Shown here piece after piece: positions 11,933 to 21,975 of a stretch of DNA of 64,000 nucleotides. Within the stretch, counting starts at the first letter, position 1. Each line of letters starts with the position of its first letter. The position numbers and the translations under genes were made by a program. A model generated the notes under the pieces. The model saw only the letters and a list, made by a program, of their open reading frames with translations, ran no database searches and had not been told where the DNA came from. Source of the DNA: Tuctoria greenei (taxonomy: Eukaryota; Streptophyta; Magnoliopsida; Poales; Poaceae); contig JAYESD010000012.1 in the NCBI GenBank assembly GCA_036927565.1, positions 6,138,001 through 6,202,000 of the forward strand, in the 5' to 3' direction.

Positions 11933-12377
11933 TGTCAGTGCTTGGAACCGGCAGATCTCTCAACACTACTTTTGGTAGATCAAGGAGTTATAGTTCGGTA
12001 ATGGGCGCGCAAAGATTCAAGAAAGTGAAAGACACTTGGACACAGGGATTTACGTGGTTCGGGCCGCCTGAGCGTAATACCCTACTCCACGGGGTGTGTT
12101 GGTGATGTATTGAGCTCGGGAGTCTAGAAGAAGCTCCACAAGAAGAAGCTCGTCTAGCTCAGAGTGTTCAGCGGTGGTCGGGAACCGTCCCTTGTGTATC
12201 GTCGACCAATCCTTTTATAGTACAAGGATTGGTCGTTACAATGTCAGCCTGGCCCGACAGGTGGCCCCGGTGGTTACACACGCTTGATACACAATAAATG
12301 GGGTTAATTACCATTAATAGCCTGGTAACGGGCCTTAATAGTGCTGTTACCAGTATTAAGGGACATCTGATCGTGTG
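11933..12377 (-). repeat. Tat-3 3' LTR, truncated
   Basis: Begins TGTCAGTGCTTGGAACC like the LTR at 21122 and aligns with it for about 445 bp before breaking into antisense ORF sequence at 12378. It carries the perfect hairpin around the TATA box at 12204-12234. Confidence 0.85.
12204..12234 (-). promoter_or_regulatory. Tat LTR TATA box in a hairpin (copy 1)
   Basis: Arms GACCAATCCTT (12204-12214) and AAGGATTGGTC (12224-12234) are perfect 11-bp complements around a 9-base loop TTATAGTAC; on the minus strand the box reads ACTATAAAAGG. Compare the copies at 21393-21423 and 25432-25462, in which an arm pair differs in both strands. Confidence 0.8.
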
Positions 12378-13911
12378 CCCATGATGGCTGAAGCGCCAGC
12401 ACCCGAACCATAGACGGGAGAAGCGCCTGTGCTGGAGCCAGAAGTAGCTTCTGCTCCGGCCGAACCTTCAATGCCCGTTCTGGAAGCAGTGATCCCGGAG
12501 GTGCCCGTTGCCGAGCCAAAGTGTCAAGATGAAGCTGCTGGCCCCCCGCCGGAGGGACCAATTGTTGATGAACCGACGGCTGGGCCTTTGGAACCAATTC
12601 TGGAGGTCGGTACTTCTGCTGCAAGCACTTCCTTGGCGGTGGCCGAGGCTATCCCGGAGGATAGCCCCAGTGCCGTGGAAGCTCAGGGTACCGCTCTTGT
12701 AGAGTGGGATCCAATTTTTGTTGCTGAAGATCTGCTGGAGCCAGCGAAGATGACTCCGGCAGGTCCGGACCCGATCTCTCTATTGTTGTCTATCGACAAC
12801 GCTTGCTCCAGCCTTCGCCGGGTTCAACTGCCTTCTACCACGATAGCAAGGCCCTCGAGGAGGAGCGCCAAACCCTTAGGAGGTGGCGCAACTGACTCCA
12901 TTTTGAGACCAAGCTGGCACAGTCGAGGCTGGCTGACGACAAGGAGTGGGTGCGAAGGGAGAAAGCCCACCTGGAGTACTGGGGAAAGTTGTTGGATAAG
13001 AGGGAAAGCATGACGCGAATCCTCGACAACCAGTCCCAGGCCATCTATGAGCAGGCCAAGGCTACAATAACACGGCGGATGAACGCTAGGAAAGGCTCTC
13101 TGCCATCCACGATAGTCTCGTCAAGCGCCGGGAGGCTCTTGAGGCTCGGGAAAAACGGCTCGAAGATGAAGAGCAGAAATTCCTGGAGCAGCGAGACGAC
13201 CTCGTGAAGAGGGAGGAGGAGCTTGTCCAAAAGACAGCTCTGGCTGATAAGAGCCCTGAAGAACGCACCAAGAAATTTGAGCGTTGCAAGGAGGAGGAGA
13301 AGAAAGCCTGGGAGCGAGGGCAGGAACTCTACAAGCAGGAGAATGCCATCGCCGCCCGGGAGAAGAAAGTGCAGGGCCGGGAGAGAGATTTGGTCAAACG
13401 CCAGAACAAGATCCACCTCCGGGAGGAAGAGCTCAGCAAGCTCGAAAGGCAAGTTGCTGAAACGATTTAGCAAAATGCCAAAGAGGTGGAGCACCTTGCT
13501 CGGGAGAGCTCAGAGCTAGCGGCGGCCAAAAGATCCTTGATGGAGATGCATGGTGCAAGGGCTGTGGAGTCCCGACAAGTTTGGGACTTCCTGGGCAAGG
13601 CCAACGACGCGCTGACGCCAATGGGCTTCAGTCCCATGCGTCCGGATGATCCGAAGCCAGAGCTGGACCTGGCGTTGGAGGCGCTAGGGTCAGTAGACAG
13701 CAAGCTCTCCAAGGTGGGTGATGTCATCGTGTACCAATTGGAAACAGAGGGTCAGTCCTTGGCAAAGAACGTCGCATAGTATATGCTGACGTGCTACACC
13801 AGCCGGGACCCTCAATTCCCTTTGGACCCCATCGAAGGAGAGGGTGAAGCCGCTCGAGCCAACGTGTCAGAGGTGGCCCAGAAGGTTGCCCAATTCTTCC
13901 ATAGGGTCTAA
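12378..13911 (+). pseudogene. Tat-3 antisense ORF: acidic/proline N-terminus and coiled coil
   Basis: Plus strand, opposite to Tat-3 pol. First a region rich in Pro, Ala, Glu and Val (12429-12820), then a conserved ISLLLSIDNACSSLRRVQL block, a long charged coiled coil of RE/KR heptads (about 12840-13530), and a C-terminal domain with SKLSKVGDVIVYQLETEGQSLAKNVA ending in a TAA at 13909-13911. Breaks: TAG near 12411, frameshifts near 12830 and 13085, stops near 12889, 13468 and 13777. A plausible 3' UTR follows (TTTTGTAATCTC). Homologous copies are A (11103-11911) and B (24414-42772). A structural or RNA-binding role is possible but not shown. Confidence 0.78.
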
Positions 13912-15172
13912 GATCGTCTCCCTGTAGCTCCCGCTTGTACTTTCTCTTCTTCCTTCCCAATTTTGTAATCTCTTGTCTCCAGATGAATGAAATCCAAATT
14001 TTTGTGAATTCGAATTTTATTTTTTGTCTTCAACACCTTTGTCTCGCTTGGCCCCCTAGTAGATGTACACAATTTGATTGTGAACATGTACCAAGAGGAT
14101 GTAATAGTTGTTGAAGACTTGCATGCTTCAAACTTGTAGAATGTAGGTCCGAAGTCTTCGATAGTGTAGGCCCCCTGAGGCTGTCGGAGCTTAGTGGCTC
14201 CTGGCATTGACCATCGCTGGAGCTTAGTAACTCCGGAGCATTGATGGTTAATCCTCTAGGGTGTCAGAGCTTTGGTAGCTCCGGCAGTGACCTCCGTCAA
14301 CACGTGTTGTGTCAATGTTAGACTCCACTTTAGAGTCTTTCCACCATCTTCACGTTGACGACTTGCCTCCCAGCTTTACCAGAACTGAGTAGCTCCGGAT
14401 ATGTTCAATGTCAATGTTTGAACATTGAGCACAGGCCGCCTAGAGGATGTCGTAGCTTATTTATTTTTCCTGCACACTAAAGTCAAGAAAAACAGTAAAA
14501 TTCATTTCTTATCTATAACTTCATTGCGGCTTACTGTTCAAGAGAAAGTTTTAGGTTGAACACAATCCTAAGTACAATCAAGAGCTCCGTCCTGCTTCCT
14601 CCGGGTCCGATTGTTTCTGGACTCGCCTTACTTCGGCCTTCCGGGGTGTATATAGAGTGGCATACTTAGGTTGCAGGACCAGGCTAAGTCGATAGCACAC
14701 TCCGGCCCTAGATTGGCTTGGCAACATTCAGACATGTAGGCCATCAACAATGCTTGAACCCGGAAGTACAGACAATGCAACTCGAATTGTACATGAACTG
14801 GTCGAGCTTATGTTTCTTAAGAATTGCACAACTTTGTTATAGACAATAAAGAGAAAAATAAAAAATATTGAGCATGTACAAAGTAAATGCACGTGGAGTC
14901 TGTTTTCACACAATGATGTCTTTCATTATAGGTATGGGGTACAAGGGAAACAAGTACACCCTTAGGGTACAGAACCAGGCTAAGTGTGTTTCATTTCTCG
15001 TTTGACCCAAGGTAGCTAGCTACACTTTTAGTTCTGAGACTGTGACAAATGTTGCATGGGCATTGCGGACCTAACAGTGTAGGTCCGGCTGCCCTCCCGG
15101 AGGAGCTACCCGACTATGTACAATGACTCTATAACATACACCTTATGTAATTATAGACTCACCTCTGTGATA
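13912..15172 (-). other. Tat-3 post-pol non-coding region
   Basis: Between the pol stop and the antisense ORF. From 14170 to 14450 there are imperfect repeats built on GAGCTTAGTRRCTCC and CTCCGGAGCATTG. The part nearest pol (14880-15172) matches the inverse of 10125-10330. No coding potential seen. Confidence 0.65.
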
Positions 15173-17781
15173 CTAAGCGTAGAACTTACAGAGGTGCTTA
15201 ATTTTCCAAGGATTTGGGAGAGGTGTCCCATCCTCGGTTACCAAGCGAACGCATCCGGGACGGGATACTTTGATCACTCGGAAGGGTCCCTCCTAGCTGG
15301 GGGAGAGTTTGTTTAACCCTTTTCTGGATTGTATTCTCCATAGCACCAGATCACCTTCCTCGTGCTGTCGGCTGTGAACATGCCGTTGGTGATAGCGTCA
15401 AAGAGCATGGCGGTATCGGGCATTCCGAACAGATGCTCGACAGCTTCCCTCTTCAAGGCGGTCAAGGTCTTCATGCCAAAGCTGGTCCTGCGTGGCTTCG
15501 TCGGAGGCCCGGACCCGGAGCGACCCCAAGGTGATTTTCGGAGGAAGGACTACTTTGGATCCGTACACCAGGAAGAAGGGTGTCTCTCCAATTGACCGTT
15601 TTGGAGTAGTCCTTTTGGCCCATAAAGTGGGTGGAAGCTCTTCAATCCAGTTGGCTCCATGCTTTTTCAGGTGCTCATATGTGCACGTATTGAGTCCTTT
15701 CAGGATTTCTGCATTTGCCCTCTCGGCTTGGCCATTGCTTGCCGGGTGAGCTACGGAGGCGTAGCTGACTTGGATGCCGAGGTCTTCGTAGTATCCTTGA
15801 AGCAGAGCTTGTGAATTGGGTCCCATTATCTGTTATGATTTTTTTCGGGACTCCAAATTTGCATACTATGGAATGCAAGAAATTGATAGCTGATTGCTTG
15901 TTTATTTTCACAACTGGAGTTGCTTCCGGCCATTTGGTAAACTTGTCAATGGCGACATACAGGAACTTGTAACCTCCGACAGCTCTTGGGAAAGGTCCCA
16001 AGATGTCCATCCCCCACACGGCGAAGGGCCATGTAGGAGGTATCATTTGTAGAGGCTGAGCCGGTGTATGAATTTGCTTTGCATGGAACTGGCATGCTTT
16101 GCATTTCTTCACCAGCTCAGTTGCATCCTGGAGCGTTGTAGGCCAGTAGAAGCCATGCCGGAAGGCTTTCTCGACCAGCGTGCGGGAAGACGCGTGGTTC
16201 CCACACTCTCCTCCATGGATTTCTGCGAGGAGCTTGCAGCCTTCTTCCCTTGTGATGCACCGCATTCGGACGCTGTTGGCACCGCGCCAGTAGAGATCCC
16301 CTTCTACCAACGTGTATCTTTTAGCCAATCCGACTATCCGGTTAGCAGATACATCATCGTCAGGAAGGATATTGTCTTTCAAGTAGCTTTGGATCTCCGA
16401 GATCCATGCATCGGAGCTTGCTTGAGCATTTGAGTCTTGCGTGCTGGGTTGCTCGGAACTTCCTGCAGCACCTACGACCCTTGATGGCTGCCATGGTAAC
16501 AGGGCCATCGGGACCGCCAGCTTCGGGATGCTGGGCTCGCCCCCTTCGCTCAGTTCGGCAGGCTGAGTTGTGGGTTTTGACAACCTCCGGATGAAGGTTT
16601 CGTCAGGAGCCGGAGCTCTGGTTGACGCTTTCGTCGAGAGTTCCTCAGCTTCAGCGTTATGGACACACTGGACATGGTGGAGATCCAGGACTTCGAAGTC
16701 CTTCTGAAGCCTTTGGACTTCAATGAGATAAGCAACTAATTGAGGATTGTTACAAGAGCATTCACCCTTCACCTGTTTAATGATGAGCTGTGAATCTCCC
16801 TTGACCAACAGCTGCTTGACACCGTATGATAGTGCCAACTTTAATCCATAAATGAGTGCTTCATACTCCGCCATGTTGTTGGTCGACTTGAAGTCAAGGT
16901 GGACCATGTATTTTACCTTCTCCCCGGTTGGAGCGAGGAGAAGGACTCCAACTCCGGCCCCCTGCTTTTGCATGGAGCCGTCAAAGTAGAGGGTCCAATG
17001 AGGTTCGGTGAAGACGGGAGCCTTAAGTTTCGACTTCTGCTCACTAGGGCCCCCAGGGTTTGATGGAGAGGGAGTCCATTTCGCCACAAAATCTGCCAAT
17101 GCTTGACTCTTGATCGCTTGCCTTGGGATGAAATCAAGATCGAATTTGGCCAATTCTGCTGCCCACTTTGCAATGTTCCCAGTAGAGTTGGGACTATGCA
17201 AGATCGCACGCAGTGGGTAAGAGGTCACCACTAATATCTTGTGAGCTTGGAAGTAGTGGCGAAGCTTCCTGGAGGCGATGAGAACTGCATAGAGCAGCTT
17301 GTGTACCTCTAGGTATCGAGTCTTGGCATCATGTAGTACTTCACTAATGAAGTACACTGGGCGTTGGATTGTCCGGACCCTCCCAGAGGGGCCCGAAGCT
17401 TCCTCCACGTCGACCCAGACCCTCCCGGAGGGGTCCGGACCTGCTTCGGGGACTTCCGGATTCCTGCTAGAGGAACCCGCAGCTTCTGTTGGAGTGACCC
17501 GGATCCTCCTGGAAGGGTCCAAGTCTTCTGGGATAACTCCCTGTTGATCCAAGTCTGGGGGCTGGGACCTAGACTCTCCTTCAGGAACCTCCGGAGCCTC
17601 CCGGAGGGGTCTGGATTCCTGCGCTTGTGATGGTTCTGGTCTCTCCGCGACCAGGACCATGCTGACAACCTCGTCGGTTGCTGAAATGTAAAGCAGTAAG
17701 GGCTCACCAGGGTTCGGAGCTACCAGGGTTGGTAGAGTGGTGAGGAGCTGCTTTAGCTCTTGGAACGCCTTTTCTGCTTCT
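15173..17781 (-). pseudogene. pol: Tat-3 RNase H, second RNase H and integrase
   Basis: One long frame (15675-17660) covers most of this. In order: the end of the RT-linked RNase H (QRPVYFISEVLHDAKTRY, YPLRAIL), the archaeal-type RNase H (WTLYFDGSMQKQGAGVG, NMAEYEALIYGL, KGDSQLI, then NAEAEELS where most relatives have Asp before LS), a linker, the HHCC finger (IHGGECGNHASS ... CKACQFHAKQ) and the integrase core (WGMDILGPF, ITDNGTQF). A frameshift near 15800 moves the rest (NGQAERANAEIL, GETPFFLVYG) to 15398-15826, and the frame ends at a TAG at 15173-15175. The RNase H carries an unusual insertion (next entry). Confidence 0.9.
17373..17650 (-). repeat. Coding minisatellite inside the Tat-3 RNase H
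   Basis: Between the first RNase H strand (MVLVAERPE) and the RPVYF block lies an insertion of about 80 residues rich in Pro, Ser, Arg and Glu (repeats of PDPSGRVWV, SGPSGRVR, PSRRIRV). At DNA level it is built from copies of ACCCTCCCGGAGGGG(T/C)CC, itself close to a palindrome. Tat-C retains part of it (24075-24150). Confidence 0.75.
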
Positions 17782-18672
17782 TCACCATTGAAATGGTCCG
17801 GACTTCTTCAATAGCTTGAATAAGTGTAGCGCCCGTTCCGCCAGTCTTGAGATGAACCGGCTGAGGGCGGCTAGACATCCAGTCAGTTTCTGGACATCTT
17901 TGATGCAAACTGGTGGCCGCATCTCCTCAATGGCTTTAATATTTGCCGGATTTACCTCTATGCCCCGGTGGTTTACCAGGAAAACGAGAAGCTTTCCGGA
18001 GCTAACCCCGAAGACGCACTTGTCTAGGTTCAGCTTCATGCGGGTGACCCGCAGCTTGTCGAAGACAGCTTGCAAGGTGTCAAGGAGTGACTCCTTGTCC
18101 TTGATTTTGACTACGATGTCTTCAACATACACTTCCACTACGTCTCTGATGAGCTCTCCAAAGGTTTTGTACATAGCTCGTACAAATGTTGAAGCTGCAT
18201 TCTTGAGACCAAAAGGCATGGCAGTATAACAGTACAATCCATCTACTGTGATAAAAGAAGTATGTTCTTCATCTTCCCTATACATTCTGATTTGATGGTA
18301 CCCAGAATATGCGTTTAGGAAACACAGTAATTCACACCCGGAGGTGGAATCCACTATCTGATCTATTCGAGGTAGTGGGAATGGATCTTTTGGGCATGCC
18401 TTATTTAGTGTTGTGTAGTCGATACACATCCGAAGCTTCCCGCCGGCCATGGGTACAACGACTGGGTTTGCCAGCCATTTTGGATGGAAGACTTCTCGGA
18501 TGAATCCAGCTTCGGGCAACTTCTTCACTTCTTGTCGTATGAAGTTCTGTCGCTCTATGGATTGCTTCCGAGGCTTCTGATGTACAGGCCGAGCGTCGGG
18601 ATAGATCTTCAGTTTATGCTCGATCACTTCCCTATGGATCCCAAGCATTTTTGACGGTTGCCAGGCAAACAC
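17782..18672 (-). pseudogene. pol: Tat-3 reverse transcriptase with lost catalytic residues
   Basis: RT palm and fingers: PVHQKPRK, EAGFIREV, PNPVVV-like (here LANPVVVPM), MCIDYTTLNKACPKDPFPLPRIDQIVD, FLNAYSGYHQI, YCYTAMPFGLKNA and VEVYVEDIVVK. The family motifs have Asp in FLDAYSG and YVDD; here they are Asn and Glu, so two of the three metal-binding aspartates are changed although the frame is open for 296 codons. That suggests drift after loss of function without many stops. Confidence 0.9.
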
Positions 18673-18722
18673 GTCGACGCTAGCCCAGAGGAAAGTGATG
18701 AGCGCGAGTTCCTATTTGTCAT

Positions 18723-19300
18723 TCAGACCTCCCGATATACGGGTGGTCTGAGCAGCATTGGAACTGATTTGGACGACTTTGACGGGGATGTCGGCGTCGT
18801 CGCTTGGTTGCACGCGAGGTGCGGAGGTTGAGCCTCGCTGACGAATGCTCGGGGTTTTGGAGCTTGCTCCTGCCTGTATTCTTCCTCCTGTGCTGTAGCA
18901 AGCGCATGTAGTTCCTCCAGAGCAGTCACTCCGGTGGTACGGTCTGCGCGGATTCGGAGAACGCCAACTGGTGTCGGCATCTTCAACACCAGGTAGCCAT
19001 AATGAGCAGCAGCCATGAATTTGTACAAGGCAGGCCTGCCCAGAATGGCGTTGAATGGCAAGTTGATCTGAGCAACGTCAAAGATCAACTTCTCAGTGCA
19101 ATAATTCTCCCGAGTCTCGAAGCTCACAGGGAGAGTAATGGCACTAAGCGGTGTTATGGCCCCCGAACCTACTCCGGAGAAAGGTCGGGAAGGGCGAAGG
19201 TCCGAAGGTCGGAGAACCTCCATGCACCATTACATGATGGAGTTGAATGTTGTTTATGGTAGGTGATACCATTAGAGGTAGCTGGCCAGCTCCGATCATG
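18723..19300 (-). pseudogene. Tat-3 protease region
   Basis: Retropepsin-like region with LPVSFETRENYCTEKLIFDV and LPFNAILGRPALYKFMA, standing between gag and RT. Just upstream the expected Asp-Gly-Gly active site reads VMVHGGS, with His in place of the catalytic Asp; the frame shifts after it (near 19200). It would not be an active protease. Confidence 0.75.
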
Positions 19301-21084
19301 TTACGAGGGTAGTCCAAAGCATCAAAAGTGATGGTAGTGTCCATCCACTTCTGATGAGGTTCCGCCCTGGCTGTAGGAGCTACTGAGGCCATGTCCCACC
19401 GCATAGTCTTGAGGACACGGCGGGAGGTAATGTCCCATGAACCACCAAAGATGGTGTTCATGATCTTCCGACGCTCATTGTCGGAGACGTCGGAGTTGTC
19501 GTCGACGGAGGTGTACACAGCCTTCAGAACCTTTTTAGGGTCTTGGAAGCCCAACTCCTCTTCAGGCGGAGCTTCGTCGATTTTCTGCTTTCCTTCCCTC
19601 TGACGGAAAGGAACTTCTTCCCGGCGCTTGTGGTAGCGCTCAGCAAGGTTTTGGACCTCCCGACAGTCCTCCAAGTTGTGGCCGTTAAACTTGTGGATAG
19701 GACACCAGATTTTGGAGTTTTCACCGTCTTCAGAGGACGGCCGAGGTCGTTTCTCAGGGCGCGGCCCCCGGCCACCCGGAGCTGCAGCAGCTGCAGCGGT
19801 GGATGTGCCGGCCGACGGCTTCTTTTTGCCGTTGGACTTTTTCTTCTTTTTTCCACTCCTGGGGGGTAGTGGCTTCACCATTGGAGGATTTTTTTCCATC
19901 CTCCGGAGGTGGTTTGGAGTGCATCTCATGGCCCTCCGCAGCTTTGGCACACTTGTCTGCCAAGCTGAAGAGCTCCGTGACGCTGGTGATCTCCTTGACT
20001 GCCAGCTTCTCCAGCATCTTCTTATCTCGCACGCCCTGTCTAAATGCCATGATGACAGAAGCGCTAGAGATATAAGGAATGGTGTTTCGTACCTGGGAGA
20101 ACCTCTGAATGAATGAACGCAGGGATTCTCCCCCCTTTTGCACCACTGCAAAAAGGTCCAGTTCGGTGCCTGGTCGGGTGTATGAACTCCCGAAATTGGC
20201 AGTGAACTGTTGGCACAATTCCTCCCAACTATTGATAGAGTTGTGAGGAAGGCTCATGAACCAGGACCTAGCGGTCCCAGTCAAGGCTACTGGAAAGTAG
20301 TTGGCCATTACAGCCTCGTTACCTCCGGCCGCAAGGATTGCGGTGGTGTAAATTTGGAGAAACTCGGTGGGGTTAACAATCCCGTCAAACTTCTCTGGCA
20401 GGTGTGGCCGAAACTTTTGTGGCCATCTGACCATGCGTAGCTGCATGGCCAGTGCAGAAAAACCTCCTCCTACTCCCTCGGGAGCAGAGCTGTCTCGAGC
20501 TTCTCGCCTTTCGCGAGCACGCTCGATATGGACACGGCCATCCTGTTGACGGTAACGGCGGTCAAGCTCTGCTCGGAGGTCATGAGTTGACATCCTTGTT
20601 AGCATATGAGTACGTCGCACCCCGAAGGGTAGCGACGTAACTTGTTGTGACGCAGCACGCCTCCTATTATGGGAAGCATGCGGACCAAGTCTGCCAGACA
20701 CGGTCCGGCGCTGCGATGGGGCCTGCCCCGAAGGAGGAGGACCGTGGTTGCTAATGCGGTCAGCTGCTGCTGCAACCAGGTGTTCCACATCAGCCCTCCA
20801 CTGCTCCATTGCACCCTGGGATGCACCTGGAGGTGGTGGACGTGGTAGGAGAGCACGCGCTGCATGAAGCGCGTGTTCAGGATTGTTGTTGTTTGTCGAT
20901 GCAGTGACTGACGCGATGCACCGTCACGCTGCTCAGCTTGACGTGTTGGTGCAGGCGGTGGTGGTGGAGGCATGACTCCTGTTGGAGTCACAACAGCTGC
21001 TGGTTGCTGCATGTTGGAGGGATTGCCTCCAACGGGTTGAACGGCAGGGTTGCCATTGGATGATCCAGCAGCTGAGTTCACCAT
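19144..21084 (-). pseudogene. gag: Tat-3 gag
   Basis: Gag of the Tat type. After a proline-rich start (ATG near 21084, GVMPPPPPPAP) comes a gag domain (20030-20480, with TEFLQIYTTAILAAGG, GTARSWFMSLP, FIQRFSQVRNTIP, AFRQGVRDKKMLEKL) and, near 19700, a zinc-knuckle-like WCPIHKFNGHNLEDC motif. Frameshifts near 20600-20810 and near 19860 split it into three overlapping frames. The Gag-protease junction lies near 19300. Confidence 0.85.
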
Positions 21085-21101
21085 ACTCGAAATCTCGGGC
21101 A

Positions 21102-21119
21102 CCTCTACCTGGCGTGCCA
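21102..21119 (-). other. Tat-3 primer binding site
   Basis: Minus strand TGGCACGCCAGGTAGAGG, two bases from the LTR end at 21122. Tat-4 has the nearly identical TGGCGCGCCAGGTAGGGG at 44501-44518, also two bases from its LTR. I do not assign the tRNA. Confidence 0.75.
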
Positions 21120-21121
21120 AC

Positions 21122-21975
21122 TGTCGGTGCTTGGAACCGGCAGATCTCCCGACACTACTTTTGGTAGATCTAGGAGTTGTAGTTCGGTAATTGGCGCGCA
21201 AAGATTCGAGAAAGTGAAAGACACTTGAACATAGGGATTTATGTGGTTCGGGCCGCCTGAGCGTAATACCCTACTCCACGGGGTGTGTTGGTGATGTATT
21301 GAGCTTGGGAGTCTAGAAGAAGCTCCAGAAGAAGAAGCTCGTCTAGCTCAGAGTGTTCAGCGGTGGTCAGGAACCGTCCCTTGTGTATCGTTGACCAGTA
21401 CTTTTATAGTACAAGGACTGGTCATTACAATGTCAGCCTAACCCGACAGGTGGCCCCGGTGGTTACACATGCTTGATACACAATAAATGGGGTTAATTAC
21501 CCTTAATAGCCTGGTAACGGGCCTTAATAGTGCTGTTGCCACTATTAAGGGCCATCCGATCGTGTGTCATTAATATGGCATTAATGACAGTTAATCGGGT
21601 CTTGAAGTCTTTGATTGATCCATGAAGGTCTGGAGCCGTTGGGGGTCCTCCGGCCTGATAGTTGAAGTTGAAGGTCCGGCGGTTGCCACATGGCAGCTCT
21701 GGAGCTCACCATCGTGGACAGGTAGGTCCGGTGCTGTTGGACACATGTCAGTACCAGAGCTTCCCTCTGTTTGGGGTTAGGTCCGGGGGTGCCATATTGG
21801 TATTCTGACCAGAGCTTCCCAGGTGTGGGTGATAGCTCCGGTCTTGTGATACACGTGGCGACCCGGGGACTAACCATGTCGGGGGAGCAGGTCCGGCTAC
21901 GACTGACATGTGGGGCCTTCGGAGGTCTTCAAATCTGGTATATGAAGTTTCCTTGTGATCTTTGCAATCCCAATG
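21122..21975 (-). repeat. Tat-3 5' LTR, outer end missing
   Basis: Starts TGTCGGTGCTTGG at 21122. It aligns with the solo LTR at 25160-26042 but lacks about the last 25 bp, breaking at GGGG into Tat-C pol sequence at 21976. The TATA hairpin at 21393-21423 is present with one mismatch. Confidence 0.88.
21393..21423 (-). promoter_or_regulatory. Tat LTR TATA box in a hairpin (copy 2)
   Basis: Arms GACCAGTACTT and AAGGACTGGTC, one mismatch, around TTATAGTAC. Minus strand TATA box ACTATAAAAG. Confidence 0.75.

Larger units (their letters stand above)
11933..21975 (-). mobile_element. Tat-3: Tat-lineage Ty3/gypsy element, nearly full structure
   Basis: Minus-strand element: 5' LTR 21122-21975 (its outer end lost), primer site 21102-21119, gag, protease, RT, RNase H, second RNase H, integrase down to 15173, a post-pol region, an antisense ORF on the plus strand (12378-13911) and a 3' LTR fragment (11933-12377). 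A second, archaeal-type RNase H and a downstream antisense ORF are Tat-lineage hallmarks. The junction at 12377/12378 has removed the outer half of the 3' LTR, the polypurine tract and the N-terminal end of the antisense ORF. Mutated catalytic residues show it is dead. Confidence 0.88.

Noticed and set aside
19543..20116. Plus-strand ORFs opposite Tat-3 gag
   Set aside because: They mirror the gag frame; GC-rich shadow frames without conserved motifs.
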